Assembly (NCBI GenBank): GCA_030789695.1
Contig: CM061139.1
Coordinates: 195,831,641 to 195,895,640 of the forward strand
Direction of reading: 5' to 3'
From: Scilla litardierei
Taxonomy: Eukaryota > Streptophyta > Magnoliopsida > Asparagales > Asparagaceae
Length of the DNA stretch: 64,000 nucleotides
Positions 25,301 through 33,857 of the stretch are shown here, in pieces. Below the pieces are notes generated by a model. It saw only the letters and a program-made list of their open reading frames with translations, did no database searches and had not been told where the DNA came from. Numbering within the stretch: position 1 is the stretch's first letter; each line of letters begins with the position of its first letter. Position numbers and translations under genes: made by a program.

Positions 25301-26470
25301 GTTTTTTACTTATATAAATAAGGTCCAGCTTCTCGCTTAATTAAGGGAAGAAAATTCATATCTGTGTTGGGGCCACAACTTGAACCTATGGCCCCTCATT
25401 CATCGCATGTCAGTACCTTAATCAACGCATATATTTCTCTTTAGGAGAACTGAGAAATTACCACAGTAAAGTGTCAGTATAGATGTTCTAAGAGTGTTTG
25501 TATTCTGATGAAGGAGACCACACAAATGCAAGGTACGTCATACTTCTTGTCCACTATTATACTTCTCTAATCTAATTTTTCTTTTTCCTTGAAGCGTTGG
25601 CAACATTTTATGCCATGGTGGAGATGCATTCATAGGCAGTAGTGGTGGACTATATTAGCAGACCATTTTAGTAGTACAAATATATTAGCAGAGTTATTTT
25701 TGCATTACAAATATACTGACAGAATCATTTTGTTGGAAGAAATGTGCTCATCCCTGAACCTTACTATTTTAATTTATAGATAAAATATGGTATTTTAAAT
25801 TCATACTATCCTAAACTGAGCACGAGTTTGAAAAATTATTGTGAAGCCAAAGCCGCTTCATATCTTGAAGCAGTTTCCCCTCATCATTCTCAGCTAATTA
25901 TGGAGAGATGGACTTGTTTTCATGTTTTCAAATTACAAGGAAGTGGCCAGCCTTCGGATGCCTTTCTGAGTCATTTTCTGAAAAGGTTGGATAGATAAGC
26001 ATATATTTATCATCTAGTATTAATCTCATCTCATGCTAATGTAGTTTGAATAATACTGTATTGTGCGTGTGTGTGTAACCACACTCACAAGCTCATACTT
26101 GGCATATTGGTAAGTGCCTTTATGGAGAAAAGGTGGACGGGCTTTCCTGCAATAGCTTCTGTTTTGTTTCTGAAAGTGTAAGACATATAAATTTATATGT
26201 GTGTGTGTGTGTGTGTAGATGTTGATTAGGATCCATTCGGATGGATCAAACATGCGGATCCATCCAAGTGGAATTTAAAGCTAGACAATGTAAATAGAAA
26301 ATCCGACCGTTGGATGTCATCTAACATGTCTAAACTAGCTCCAAACAAAATTTCAACTACTTTAGACATGTTAGATGACATCCAACGGTCGGATTTTCTA
26401 TTTACATTGTCTAGCTTTAAATTCCACTTGGATGGATCCGCATGTTTGATCCATCCGAATGGATCCTAGT

Positions 26471-26548
<78 letters not shown>

Positions 26549-26955
26549 GCAAATGTGCCTGAGAACGTGCGCAGGTAGAATTACCTGCGCACGCCCCCTC
26601 TGTTCGGGGTTTCTAAATATTTTTTTTTGAAATTTTTTTGCAGTAGCTAGATATACTTGTTATGAAGCTCCCCACAAAATTTCAGGTCATTCCGACACCG
26701 TTTGAGCCTCCGTTCATCGATTTCAAAAACGTTGCGCAAAACTGTCCAGAATTTGGACAGTTTTGCGCAACGTTTTTGAAATCGATGAACGGAGGCTCAA
26801 ACGGTGTCGGATTGATCTGAAATTTTGTGGGGAGCTTCATAACAAGTATATCTAGCTACTGAAAAAAAAAATTCAAAAAAAAATACTTACAAACACCGAA
26901 CAGAGGGGGGCGTGCGCAGGTAATTCTACCTGCGCACGTTCTTAGGTACATTTTT

Positions 26956-27019
<64 letters not shown>

Positions 27020-29177
27020 AGGGATCAATGACCCCCAAAAATGACCCCCTATCAAAAATCATATGTCCCCCATTTTTTCGGAAGATCCGAACTGTTCATC
27101 TTGATCTTCACCCTCTAAATACATGACCCACCAATTTTCAACCCGATCCCATGTGTTTTGCCCGTTCATCAACCATTCGCAAAAGTTTTGTTCATGCGAA
27201 ACCGTTAAATTTGGGTCGGATGGATGAATGGGCAAAACACATGGGATCGGGTTGAAAATTGGTGGGTCAGGTATTTAGAGGGTAGAGATCAAGATGAACG
27301 GTTCGGATCTTCCGAAAAAATGGGGGGCATCGGATTTTTGATAGGGGTCATTTTTGGGGGTTATTTTTGGGGGTCATTTGATCCCTCCTCACACACACAC
27401 ACACACACTAGTCATTACCCGTGCCCATAGGGCACGGTTTATTTAATGGCTGAGTTTTTCTCCCCCACAAATTTCAAGTTCCCCCAAATTTCAAGTTTTC
27501 CCCCAAAATTTCAAGTTTCCCCCCAAATTTAAGTTTCCCCCCAAAATTGTCATTACCACCTAGGACAAACTTGCCACGTAGGACAAAGCTTTGTCCTAGT
27601 AGGATAAGATTCAAAATCTTCATAGAACTGAAAAAAAATGGCCGGAAGGGGTGAGAATAAAAAGTGTGGGTGTGTGTGTGGGAGGGTCCATAGGCAAAAA
27701 TACAAAAACCGGGGTTGTATGTGCAAAATTCCCCACCTCCTCTTTTATCCCTCAAAATCTCATCTCTTATATTTTCTCTTATTCAATTTCCCTGTTTTAT
27801 ATAATAGATATTCAAATTCTCTTATCCAATTTCTCATGTCCAAATTCTCTTATCAATTTCTCTTGATAACATCCGTCTTTTATATAATAGATATCTCTTA
27901 TCCAATTTCTCTTGTCCAATTTCTCTTATCCAATTTCTCTTGATAACATCTCTCGTTTGTAATATAGATATCACTTATCCAATTTCTCTTGATAACATCA
28001 CTCTTATCCAATTTCTATTGTCCAATATCTCTTATTCAATTTCTCTTGATAACATCCCTCTTTTATAATATAGATATCTCTTATCCAATTTATCTTGTCC
28101 AATATCTCTAATCCAATTTCTCTTGATAACATCTCTCTTTTATAATATAGATATCTCTTATCCAATTTCTCATGTCCAATAGCTCTTATCCAATTTCTCT
28201 TGATAACATCCCTCTTTTATAATATAGATATTTCTTATCCAATTTCTCTTTTCCAATATCTCTTATCCAATTTCTCTTATCCAATTTCTCTTGATAACAT
28301 CCCTCTTTTATAATATAGATATCTCTTATCCAATTTCTCTTGATAACATCCCTCTCTTATAATATAGATATCTATTATCCAATTTCTCTTGTCCAATATC
28401 TCTTATCCAATTTCTCTTGATAACATCCCTCTTTTATAATTTAGATATCTCTTATCCAATTTCTCTTGTCCAATATCTCTTATCCAATTTCTCTTGATAA
28501 CATCCCTCTTTTATAATATAGATATCTCTTATCCAATTTCTCTTGTTCAATATCTCTTATCCAATTTCTCTTGATAACATCACTCTTTTATAATATAGAT
28601 ATATATATATATAGAACCATACTCAGATTAGGTTGTTGGTTCTATTAGTTAGCCCGTTTGTAAAAAAAACGGAGGTTTTTGCTCATCGCGTTTGAATTTT
28701 TTTATCTTTCAAAATATTTAATTTAGAATACAGACTTTAAAACCCGAACCCGCAGCACCTGACCTGTAAGAAAAAACGGGTCAGATACGGGCGACCTGGC
28801 TCATACCCGGGTCAGATACATGTTTTAGAACCCTAACCAGGATTCAATCCGGGTGAGGTCAAACGTGACCCCACCCGACCCGTTTGCCACCACTGAGGAT
28901 GGAATTGGAAATGGGGCAACTTGTGCGTGTTGATTCATGTATAAAGACTAGATTTCATGGTCCTTGTAGCGTGTCACGGTTGAACATATTTCGACTTAAT
29001 TTACGGGCATGATTGATTCTTGTTTTCAATGGTTTCTTTACAGTTGCACTTTCATACTCGTTGCAAATCATGGATGAGGGCATCATTCCTGTCACTCCCA
29101 CTGATATTCTCATAGATGCGCTCGTCTCCCCGTCCGGTGTGGTTCCCATCAGCCCAGCAGCTGTAGAGAAGATGTAA
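4593..29177 (+). CDS. 5FCL: 5-formyltetrahydrofolate cyclo-ligase, C-terminal half (exons 4593-4634, 4724-4769, 7408-7478, 29044-29177)
   Basis: The enzyme converts 5-formyl-THF to 5,10-methenyl-THF using ATP; in plants it is usually mitochondrial. The four exons translate without a break. Exon 1 gives [15 protein letters not shown]. Exon 2 gives [15 protein letters not shown], and exon 3 begins YYDVFLKKY; together they form the family motif RLGRGGGYYD. Exon 4 gives [20 protein letters not shown] and ends [14 protein letters not shown]. Junctions are canonical: G/gtgagt, cag/GAG, GG/gtaagg, acag/CTAC, TTGA/gtatgt and acag/TTGC, with phases that fit. The transit peptide and N-terminal half are missing and presumably lie upstream. 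The stop at 29175-29177 overlaps a perfect donor (GTAAGT at 29174), so alternative splicing is possible, but the ending matches what I recall of plant homologues. The last intron is 21565 bp and full of transposons. I call it functional because all four visible exons are intact. Confidence 0.85.
4724..4769 (+). CDS. 5FCL: 5FCL exon (second visible)
   Basis: Acceptor ttcag, donor gtaagg. It encodes [16 protein letters not shown], the glycine-rich substrate/ATP motif typical of 5-formyl-THF cyclo-ligases. Confidence 0.85.
4770..7407 (+). other. 5FCL intron, 2.6 kb, no gene recognised
   Basis: T-rich plant intron sequence. An 84-codon ORF at 6133-6387 has no motif I recognise. No tRNA, LTR or terminal repeat was seen. 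Confidence 0.5.
7408..7478 (+). CDS. 5FCL: 5FCL exon (third visible)
   Basis: Acceptor acacag, donor gtatgt. It encodes [19 protein letters not shown] and QPLL. It completes the GGGYYD motif and ends one base into a codon that continues 21.6 kb downstream. Confidence 0.85.
8150..8279 (-). repeat. Copia 3' LTR (inner end at 8279; outer limit uncertain)
   Basis: On the minus strand a short purine run (gtaggggag) is followed by TGTTGAGATGTAATAATTAG, the usual start of a copia LTR. The left limit could not be fixed by eye. Confidence 0.5.
8372..11027. mobile_element. Solo LTR, gypsy type (about 2.66 kb), inside the copia remnant
   Basis: It begins TGTAACGTCC and ends GGGCCATTACA (inverted TGTAA/TTACA). 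It is flanked by imperfect 5-bp repeats, tacct (8367-8371) and cacct (11028-11032). The copia sequence resumes on each side. No PBS, PPT or coding domain is inside, so an LTR left after recombination is the simplest reading. Family (Tekay/Del-like) is a guess from the TGTAACG start. Confidence 0.55.
9545..9935. repeat. Minisatellite inside the solo LTR
   Basis: Degenerate tandem units containing cagaactaaatgtataaggg and aaaacagaact, with a period near 55-60 bp, decaying into shorter cagaact units on the right. Confidence 0.6.
12691..12822. repeat. Tandem duplication of a 66-bp unit
   Basis: Two identical copies (12691-12756 and 12757-12822), each starting tgtacttgtcccatggcc and ending ctgacaactaaa. 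They lie just left of the hAT insertion. Identity suggests a recent event. Confidence 0.85.
12836..16183 (-). mobile_element. hAT transposon (3348 bp) with TIRs and 8-bp target duplication
   Basis: Ends are TGAGGGTGGCCAA and, inverted, TCAAGGTGGCCAA. They are flanked by ggtcatgc (12828-12835) and ggtcctgc (16184-16191), an 8-bp duplication with one change, as expected for hAT. Both subterminal regions are dense in GGGCCGGCCCG-type GC boxes, typical of hAT transposase binding regions. The transposase is on the minus strand and broken, so the copy is non-autonomous now. Confidence 0.75.
13437..15500 (-). pseudogene. hAT transposase (BED finger / RICESLEEPER type), frameshifted
   Basis: The N-terminal part (15310-15492) is S/T-rich. 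A BED-type zinc finger follows in another frame (15143-15243, [20 protein letters not shown]). The catalytic core is open at 13597-14778, with LDNASNNT (second acidic residue region), [15 protein letters not shown] and HRWNSTYLM. Next come the plant hAT RNase H-like region and the start of the C-terminal dimerisation domain ([20 protein letters not shown]). The end of that domain continues in a different frame at about 13437-13615 ([16 protein letters not shown]). At least two frameshifts separate the pieces, so no full transposase can be made. It would cut and paste the 12836-16183 unit if intact. Assignment is secure from the motif order. Confidence 0.8.
16294..16325. repeat. (AT)n microsatellite
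   Basis: Uninterrupted AT dinucleotides, about 32 bp, 110 bp outside the hAT right end. Confidence 0.9.
16326..17816. other. Intronic sequence without recognised genes
   Basis: AT-rich, with direct repeats of a gggtcatcattttaaattttcagtcatc-like unit near 17065-17140. No coding domain seen. The last 100 bp may already be plastid-derived but I cannot confirm it. Confidence 0.4.
17817..17840 (-). pseudogene. trnP-UGG: Plastid trnP-UGG 3' fragment (24 nt)
   Basis: Minus-strand ACGGGTTCAAATCCTGTCAT plus CCCT matches the T-arm and acceptor end of plastid tRNA-Pro as I recall it. The rest of the tRNA is absent. It lies beside the ndhI fragment although trnP is far from ndhI in a standard plastome, so the insertion is composite. 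Confidence 0.5.
17910..18516 (+). pseudogene. ndhI: Nuclear plastid DNA: ndhI 3' end, ndhI-ndhG spacer, first 9 codons of ndhG
   Basis: An open frame at 17942-18124 encodes [19 protein letters not shown], then [11 protein letters not shown] and so on, the C-terminus of plastid NADH dehydrogenase subunit I. A few codons before it (KNCLS) also match. About 370 bp later, 18490-18516 encodes MDLPGPIHD, the start of ndhG, after which similarity stops. The order ndhI then ndhG is that of the plastid ndh operon. It has no promoter or zinc-cluster region here and cannot be functional. Plastid origin is strong from the protein match; transfer through the mitochondrion is an alternative. Confidence 0.8.
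18517..19990. other. No gene recognised; possible degraded LTR tail
   Basis: A long purine-rich stretch (18660-19230) gives ORFs on the minus strand only because stops are rare. The sequence 19400-19986 resembles an LTR leader and ends cagatcattaca, like the solo LTR end at 11027. No matching start was found. Confidence 0.3.
19991..22377. other. AT-rich intronic sequence, no gene recognised
   Basis: It contains short tata runs near 20310-20350 and a C/A-rich patch (20400-20560). An 84-codon ORF at 21299-21553 has no recognisable motif. Confidence 0.4.
22378..22813. repeat. Partial LTR-like sequence starting TGTAACGACCC
   Basis: The first bases resemble the start of the solo LTR at 8372, and a few later words (ggtaccagtgaa versus gataccagtgaa) agree. 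No end or target duplication was found, so it is a fragment at best. Confidence 0.3.
22814..23555 (+). repeat. Long inverted repeat, left arm (742 bp)
   Basis: It pairs with 25319-26060 over its whole length, with only scattered mismatches and small indels by eye. It starts tacagtattattcaaac and ends ggacctta. The spacer is 1763 bp. Confidence 0.85.
24187..24945. mobile_element. Non-autonomous hAT-like repeat, copy 2 (759 bp)
   Basis: Flanked by an exact 8-bp duplication gttgaagc (24179-24186 and 24946-24953). The left end is CAAGGTTTGAGGTTTCGG; the inverted right end is CATAGGTCTCGGTTTCG. The left 200 bp are tandem-like cggtatcggccgatac units. An internal stretch near 24396-24445 matches window bases 1-48. 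No coding capacity. The hAT assignment rests on the 8-bp duplication and CA ends. Confidence 0.55.
24960..25115. repeat. Imperfect tandem duplication (about 85-bp period)
   Basis: Two copies share gaccaaaaaaggatttaggt and neighbouring words (near 24970 and 25060). They lie in the loop of the long inverted repeat. Confidence 0.6.
25319..26060 (-). repeat. Long inverted repeat, right arm (742 bp)
   Basis: Reverse complement of 22814-23555, beginning taaggtccagc and ending taatactgta. Both arms lie in the last 5FCL intron, so the pre-mRNA could fold into a long duplex. Confidence 0.85.
26219..26476. mobile_element. Fold-back MITE A (258 bp)
   Basis: A nearly perfect palindrome with arms 26219-26335 and 26361-26476 around a 25-bp centre. 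Ends are atgttgattaggatcc and ggatcctagtcaacat. It is flanked by a (GT)n tract on the left and (AT)n on the right. Related words occur at 61357-61400. Confidence 0.75.
26477..26545. repeat. (AT)n microsatellite between MITE A and MITE B
   Basis: About 70 bp of uninterrupted AT dinucleotides. Confidence 0.9.
26549..26958. mobile_element. Fold-back MITE B (410 bp)
   Basis: Palindromic over about 200 bp per arm, centred near 26755 (ACTGTCCA/TTGGACAGT). The ends carry a nested hairpin CGTGCGCAGGTA/TACCTGCGCACG in each arm. Flanked by (AT)n on both sides. No coding capacity. Confidence 0.75.
26959..27017. repeat. (AT)n microsatellite between MITE B and MITE C
   Basis: About 58 bp of uninterrupted AT dinucleotides. 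Confidence 0.9.
27018..27388. mobile_element. Fold-back MITE C (371 bp)
   Basis: Ends are ggagggatcaatgaccccc and, inverted, ggagggatcaaatgaccccc. Long imperfect arms pair (for example atgggatcgggttgaaaatt near 27241 with its complement near 27140). (AT)n lies to the left and (CA)n (27390-27408) to the right. Confidence 0.7.
27389..27755. repeat. Dispersed repeat with acccgtgc...gcacgg start, copy 1
   Basis: It begins after a (CA)n run with tagtcattacccgtgcccat and a small hairpin. It shares ttgtcctagta and the gtgtgggtgtgtg context with 33018-33450, so both may be copies of one family. Class unknown. Confidence 0.35.
27755..28605. repeat. AT-rich minisatellite
   Basis: More than ten units built from ttatccaatttctcttg, ataacatccctc and ttataatatagatatc, with a higher-order period near 75-80 bp and variable numbers of the first sub-unit. 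It ends in a short (AT)n. Confidence 0.8.
28606..29043. other. End of the giant intron
   Basis: Contains repeated cgggtcagatac and related palindromic words (28740-28890), then a normal T-rich plant acceptor region ending tttctttacag. No gene. Confidence 0.5.
29044..29177 (+). CDS. 5FCL: 5FCL terminal coding exon
   Basis: Acceptor tttacag. It encodes the C-terminal substrate-binding segment ending [20 protein letters not shown] then [13 protein letters not shown]. It is fully intact. Confidence 0.9.
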
Positions 29178-31300
29178 GTGCATCCTGATTTTCCTTGGGG
29201 GGGAAGATATCGGCTTCTGCGTTGTTACCTTTGAGAAGCTACCAGAGGTACTTCGTCAAACTCATAGCTGCAACCAATTGGGCTTCCAACTGATTGCGAA
29301 GCCTAGTTGAATGGTGGGTTTTTTTCTTATAAAAAAAACATACACTTAGGTGTATTCTGTTTTGTACCCTAAAGAACCGTTCACCGTGCTAAATTTTTTC
29401 TAGGGAACTGATTTTTCTAGTGAGACTCAGACTATGTATTTTCACACGTAATTGCCTGGCATACAACATTTTGAAAAAGCTTTGTGAAAAAAGGGGGAAG
29501 ATCCCCAGAAGGATGTGAGAAAATTCTCAGGATGTCTGTTTGCACCGAAACAACGGATACTGCATAAGATCAGCAGGGTACATACACCCTGCTCTGTTTG
29601 TTTGATTCTATGAGATAAGGTGGCAAGTTATTTTATGCTTGGCATATGGAGGACTACAGGGAGCACGGAAATGTGTACGGATCGTAATCTTATCTTGGGC
29701 ACCTACGAAGTTGAAAAGAAACATCCCCTTGTCAAATTAAGCTATTTGCTCTACTACAACAAGCAGCCTTTTCCGCAAATTGATGCGTTACGCGTCCATA
29801 TCAAAGCAGATGTGGGCCCCATTGAACCGCAGACTTGTTATTTAACCAAAGGACCAAAAACTTGCCTTATTGAATTATTGGAATAAAAATAATGTAAAAG
29901 AGACGACACCTGATCTACTAGATAAGTACCAAGAAACAAAAAGTTGGTAACTACAAGCTCATGTTGGGCTTGTATTTCCTGTAGGATCCATCTTTTTGTG
30001 TCTTGTACCTGATTTATTAGATCAGATTAATAGATCAGGTGCCACATAATCTATATGAATCTCCCTTGTTTGAATCCAAGTTCTTCCTTATCATGTTCAA
30101 TTATTTAAATCTGTTATTTGTAGCTATCTTTTTGTTACAAGTTTGCAAAATTGTAAATTGGTACGGTCCAAGCCCGCCGAACAGACTCCTATTTTCCTAC
30201 AGCCACATCTCTTATTAGTTTTTTTAACCTGTGGCATGAGAAATTAATGGAAACGGAAATGTTAAAAGAGAATAATGAATATTATGTCATATATGGGAGA
30301 TTTCTTTTATGATTTTTTAACACAATAGATGGGGAACAAAATGATATATTTATTATGACATTTTGTGCTATGAAAACAAAGATATGCCACGGAAACTTGT
30401 ATGAGGGATATCTTTTAAATGTTATATTATACATATTATTTTCTAGCTAAAACAAATATTAACGTTGTAAATATATAATGTGGATAATGAGTATTATATG
30501 ACATATGAAGCTAAACATGATGTATTGCATTGAAAATCACCATTACGTATTTTTCGAATGATTACAACAGTTCATTTTGATCTTTATAATCGCAACACAC
30601 CGAATATCGGATGAAACCGGGTTTTCTTCTCCAACCACTCGTCGCAAATTTAACTGTTCTTTAAGAATAGAATTTTTGTGACGGGTCGATGAACGAGCAA
30701 AACCATTTCAGTTCATCTGATATTCAATGTTTTGATGTTTCAAAATATGATGATCTAAATAAACCGTTTCAATCGTCCAAAAAAAAGATGTGAAGGTGAA
30801 GCTTTCCGGTCACGTGACACCTCAGCTCATGTGTCATATCTTCCATATTATCCTTTTTACAAAATAGGGACGTCCGATTGTCCTAGTCATAAGCTGACTG
30901 AGACAAGTTGACGTTAACTTGGACTTCGGGTTGGGATGGGGGTTTGGGCTTTGGTTTTGGGTTTTTTTAACTCCAGACGATGCCGACACACACATCCAAA
31001 GTTCTCACCTCTTTTTGGTTGCAGGCGTGCACCGCATCATGTTCATGTGAGTTTTTTTTTCCTGCCGTGGATTGTGTGCACCGATTATTTCTAATCTTTT
31101 ATACAAATGATGGATGATTGATGCCTTTGGCCCATGTGACAAAGACACATCACCTTTGTCCAATGCATCATATTATTCTCATATATAAATAGAGAGCCCT
31201 ATGTTATATGTTATTGTCGATGTGTTTAATTACAGTGTTATTGTTTTTTTAATAACAAAATATTTCCCTATGAAAAAAGGATAACGTCTATATCTCAACA
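29178..31300. other. Downstream of 5FCL: probable 3' UTR then intergenic sequence
   Basis: A possible polyadenylation signal, aataaa, lies at 29883. An 88-codon ORF at 29620-29886 is not recognised. A palindromic acctgatctactagat motif pair occurs near 29910-30040. The rest is AT-rich with no gene seen. Confidence 0.4.
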
Positions 31301-31448
31301 ATTCCCTCTATAAATACATGTCTTGTGTACACAGATAAGACATAATAGATACGATCTTATCTATAAGATAAACCGTAATTCCAACAAGCTAATCAAGAAT
31401 GTATTATCTCTTCACAGCATAAACGTCGATATCACATCAGTCCCCCGC

Positions 31449-31457
31449 TATAAATAC
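31449..31457 (+). promoter_or_regulatory. TATA box of the DUF538 gene
   Basis: TATAAATAC lies 80 bp before the ATG. A near copy of the whole box region (ctataaatacatgtctt) is at 31310-31327, so the core promoter is duplicated about 140 bp apart. Confidence 0.6.
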
Positions 31458-31528
31458 CTGTCTCGTGGTCTCCCTTTCCTTCTGGTGCGACTAAAAACAA
31501 AGAAAGATTGCAAGGAAAGAAAAAGAAA

Positions 31529-32023
31529 ATGACAATGCTCCTCTCTCTCCCCTTCTTTCTCCTTCTCTCCTTCTCCTCCCCCTCTACCGCCTACTCGCCG
31601 CCGCCGCCGTCGAACGGGACGTCAATCTACGACCTCCTCCCGAAGTTTGGCTTGCCGCCGGGACTCCTGCCGGACTCCGTTAAGTCTTTCTCCCTATCCT
31701 CCAATGGCCGCTTCGAGGTTCAGCTCGAGTCCCCGTGCTACGTTGACTTCGAGTACCTCGTCTACTACGACGCCAAGGTCTCCGGCGTCCTCAAGTACGG
31801 CGGCATCGATGAGCTGAAGGGGGTTAAGGTCAGAAAGTTCCTGCTTTGGTTCGACGTCGACGCTATCAAGGTCGATTTGCCGCCGTCGGAGTATATCTAT
31901 TTTGAGATTGGGTGGATTACGAAGAAGCTGAGGGTTGAGCAGTTCCAGACCGTGCATTCTTGCAGGAAGGACAAGTGCGGAATCGTTTGGGTAAGAGAGA
32001 AAGTTTTGAGTTTTGTTGACTAG
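31529..32023 (+). CDS. DUF538 family secreted protein (164 aa)
   Basis: Single exon. I use the ATG at 31529; the frame is open seven codons further upstream but without an ATG. A hydrophobic signal peptide covers residues 1-22 (LLSLPFFLLLSFSSPSTA), probably cut near TA-YS, so the product should be secreted. After a PPPPS linker comes the DUF538 domain: YDLLPKFGLPPGLLPDSV, CYVDFEYLVYYDAKVSGVL, GVKVRKFLLWFDVDAIKV, and a conserved ending with CGIVWVREKV. Length and single-exon layout fit the family. The biochemical role of DUF538 is not settled; some members bind lipid or are stress-induced. It stands alone, with TATA boxes upstream. Confidence 0.85.
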   Translation: MTMLLSLPFFLLLSFSSPSTAYSPPPPSNGTSIYDLLPKFGLPPGLLPDSVKSFSLSSNGRFEVQLESPCYVDFEYLVYYDAKVSGVLKYGGIDELKGVKVRKFLLWFDVDAIKVDLPPSEYIYFEIGWITKKLRVEQFQTVHSCRKDKCGIVWVREKVLSFVD

Positions 32024-33017
32024 TTGGGATTTTTATGAATTTTGTGCATAATTTCCTATTTGGGGCCATGTATTGGAATTATTTAATGGAGCTTATGTAT
32101 GTAATTTCTGTAGTTTGGATATCACGCATGTGCTTTGATTATTCCAGTCTCTAGCATTAGAGATCGGTATGTGAGATCATCATGAGGGGTTTTGTGATAG
32201 TTTGGGTTCAAATTGATTGAGCTTGAGATCCTGCTATGTTGCGTTGAAGCACTTTGTATCTGCATCGTTACAATCCAGGGATCTTAGCTTACTACAAAAA
32301 CGATAAATTGAAGGGGTTTGAAATGTGGAGTTTTTCTATGAGGTTGGTTGTATTACTGGGCAGCTGATGGTGCGTCCTTGAATTTGACTGAATGGATCGT
32401 TCAGCGAACAGAAGTTGGAGAAATTCGAGGGCTTTTCGTGAAAAGTACGTTAGCAATTTTTATGAGCTTTTTGATAGAATTTATAGCTTGGGGTTTACCT
32501 GTGAGCGTCAATTACTGAGTTGTATTGTTTCTCTGTAGGGAAGAAGTCCAGCTAAGGGATTATATGAACGAAAGTTGGTCCCTTTTATTAATAGATTATC
32601 ATGTTTTCGGAGAGGTTGAACGATATTGACATTTTTCCTTAATAAAGCTTTATAGATCTAATATGTCAATATGCCGGATAGATATTGGATTAGGTTGTGC
32701 ATTTTCAATGAAAGATAAGAAGAATCAAGGGATGGTAAGATTACTGTTCATGTGATTAGCTCTAAAAAAATTATTTCCTATTTCCTGAGGAGAAGTTGAT
32801 ATTTTTCTGAGCTTAAATAGATATGTTTAATTATTAATGACTTGTCGGTTGTTTTCACAAATTTGTTTTACTCGGTTTAGTGCATTTTGTTAAAAGTAAT
32901 AACTTGATGGGAGTATAGTTACAACAGTAAGAATGAAACTTTCATCCTTTTTGTGCATAGCTAAATGAATCTTGTTGTTCCATTTAGCTATATTAAGGGC
33001 ATGCCTTCTATTAAATA
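32024..33017. other. DUF538 3' region and intergenic sequence
   Basis: No ORF or repeat structure I can support. AT-rich. Confidence 0.4.
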
Positions 33018-33450
33018 CTAGAAATTACCCGTGCACATAGTGCACGGGGACCGAAAAACGCGGAGAGAATCAGGCGTCAAAGTGAAAAAAAGTATGGATA
33101 TGTGTGGGGGTATCGTCTTGGGGTAAAAATGTGAAAAGCAGGGGCCCAATAACAAAAAAACCCGGGGGGGCAAAGTGCAAAAAGGGAGGTGGCAACCATG
33201 TATATAGCAGAGCGATGAAGGGGCTTCTTTGATGTCATGAATAAGGGATGTCAATCATACAATTAAGAAAAGGGGGGTTTTTGTTTGGGCACCACAAAAA
33301 ACACACCACCCTAAAGTGCACCCACACACTCACACCACATGTGAGGGATGAGATGACACACCCCCTCCATCCGTCGCATAGGACAAACCCTGTCAACTGG
33401 GTTTGTCCTAGTAAGACAATGGCATGGTTGTAAATCTCTATTTCATAGAA
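33018..33450. repeat. Dispersed repeat with acccgtgc...gcacggg start, copy 2
   Basis: It starts actagaaattacccgtgcac with a short hairpin. It later contains a gtgtgggggt stretch, ggaggtgg, and a gtttgtcctagtaag box. The same blocks are seen in order at 27407-27755. Confidence 0.35.
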
Positions 33451-33857
33451 TAAATGTTATCTTTACAGGTAATATATCCTTTTAAATTGCCTTCATTTTT
33501 ATGTTGTCCAACCTTAAGCTTACTGCTCAATTAACATGATCTTACCACTTGCCGTAACTGACATGCTTTTTGAAGAGGTATTCAAACTTATTTTCCTTGA
33601 AGAGGTATTATGGTGCCACGAGGTGGCATGTAGAGATCACTACGGGTTTTGCTTCAGGTATGGATTCAGTAGATAAGACAAATTCAGATATTCACCTTCA
33701 GAAAGGGCTTCGTTGGACACTCGGTTAGTGATGCTTAGTACGAAGCCCACTAGCCAAGTGTCTTGATCTCACGATGATACGGTATATTTTTTAAAGGTGA
33801 ATGATACGAAGTTTTAGCTTGGTTTGGATTATATGGTGTATTTGTATCAAGGTGGAA

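Larger units (their letters stand above)
7479..29043 (+). other. Giant 5FCL intron (21565 bp) packed with transposable elements
   Basis: Donor gtatgt at 7479 and acceptor tttacag ending at 29043. The protein is continuous across it (PLL then ALSYS), so no exon is missing. It contains in order: copia remnant, solo LTR, hAT element, plastid insertion, long inverted repeat with a small hAT-like element in its loop, three fold-back MITEs and a minisatellite. Size is seen directly; that it is spliced as one intron is inferred. Confidence 0.75.

Noticed and set aside
27740..28600. Regular repeats as a possible CRISPR array
   Set aside because: Units are contiguous and degenerate with no unique spacers, and this is a plant nuclear intron. 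It is a minisatellite.
29620..29886. 88-codon ORF downstream of 5FCL as a gene
   Set aside because: No recognisable domain, splice support or promoter; kept only as a note.
31694..31957. Antisense ORF in the DUF538 gene
   Set aside because: Shadow of the GC-rich real coding frame.
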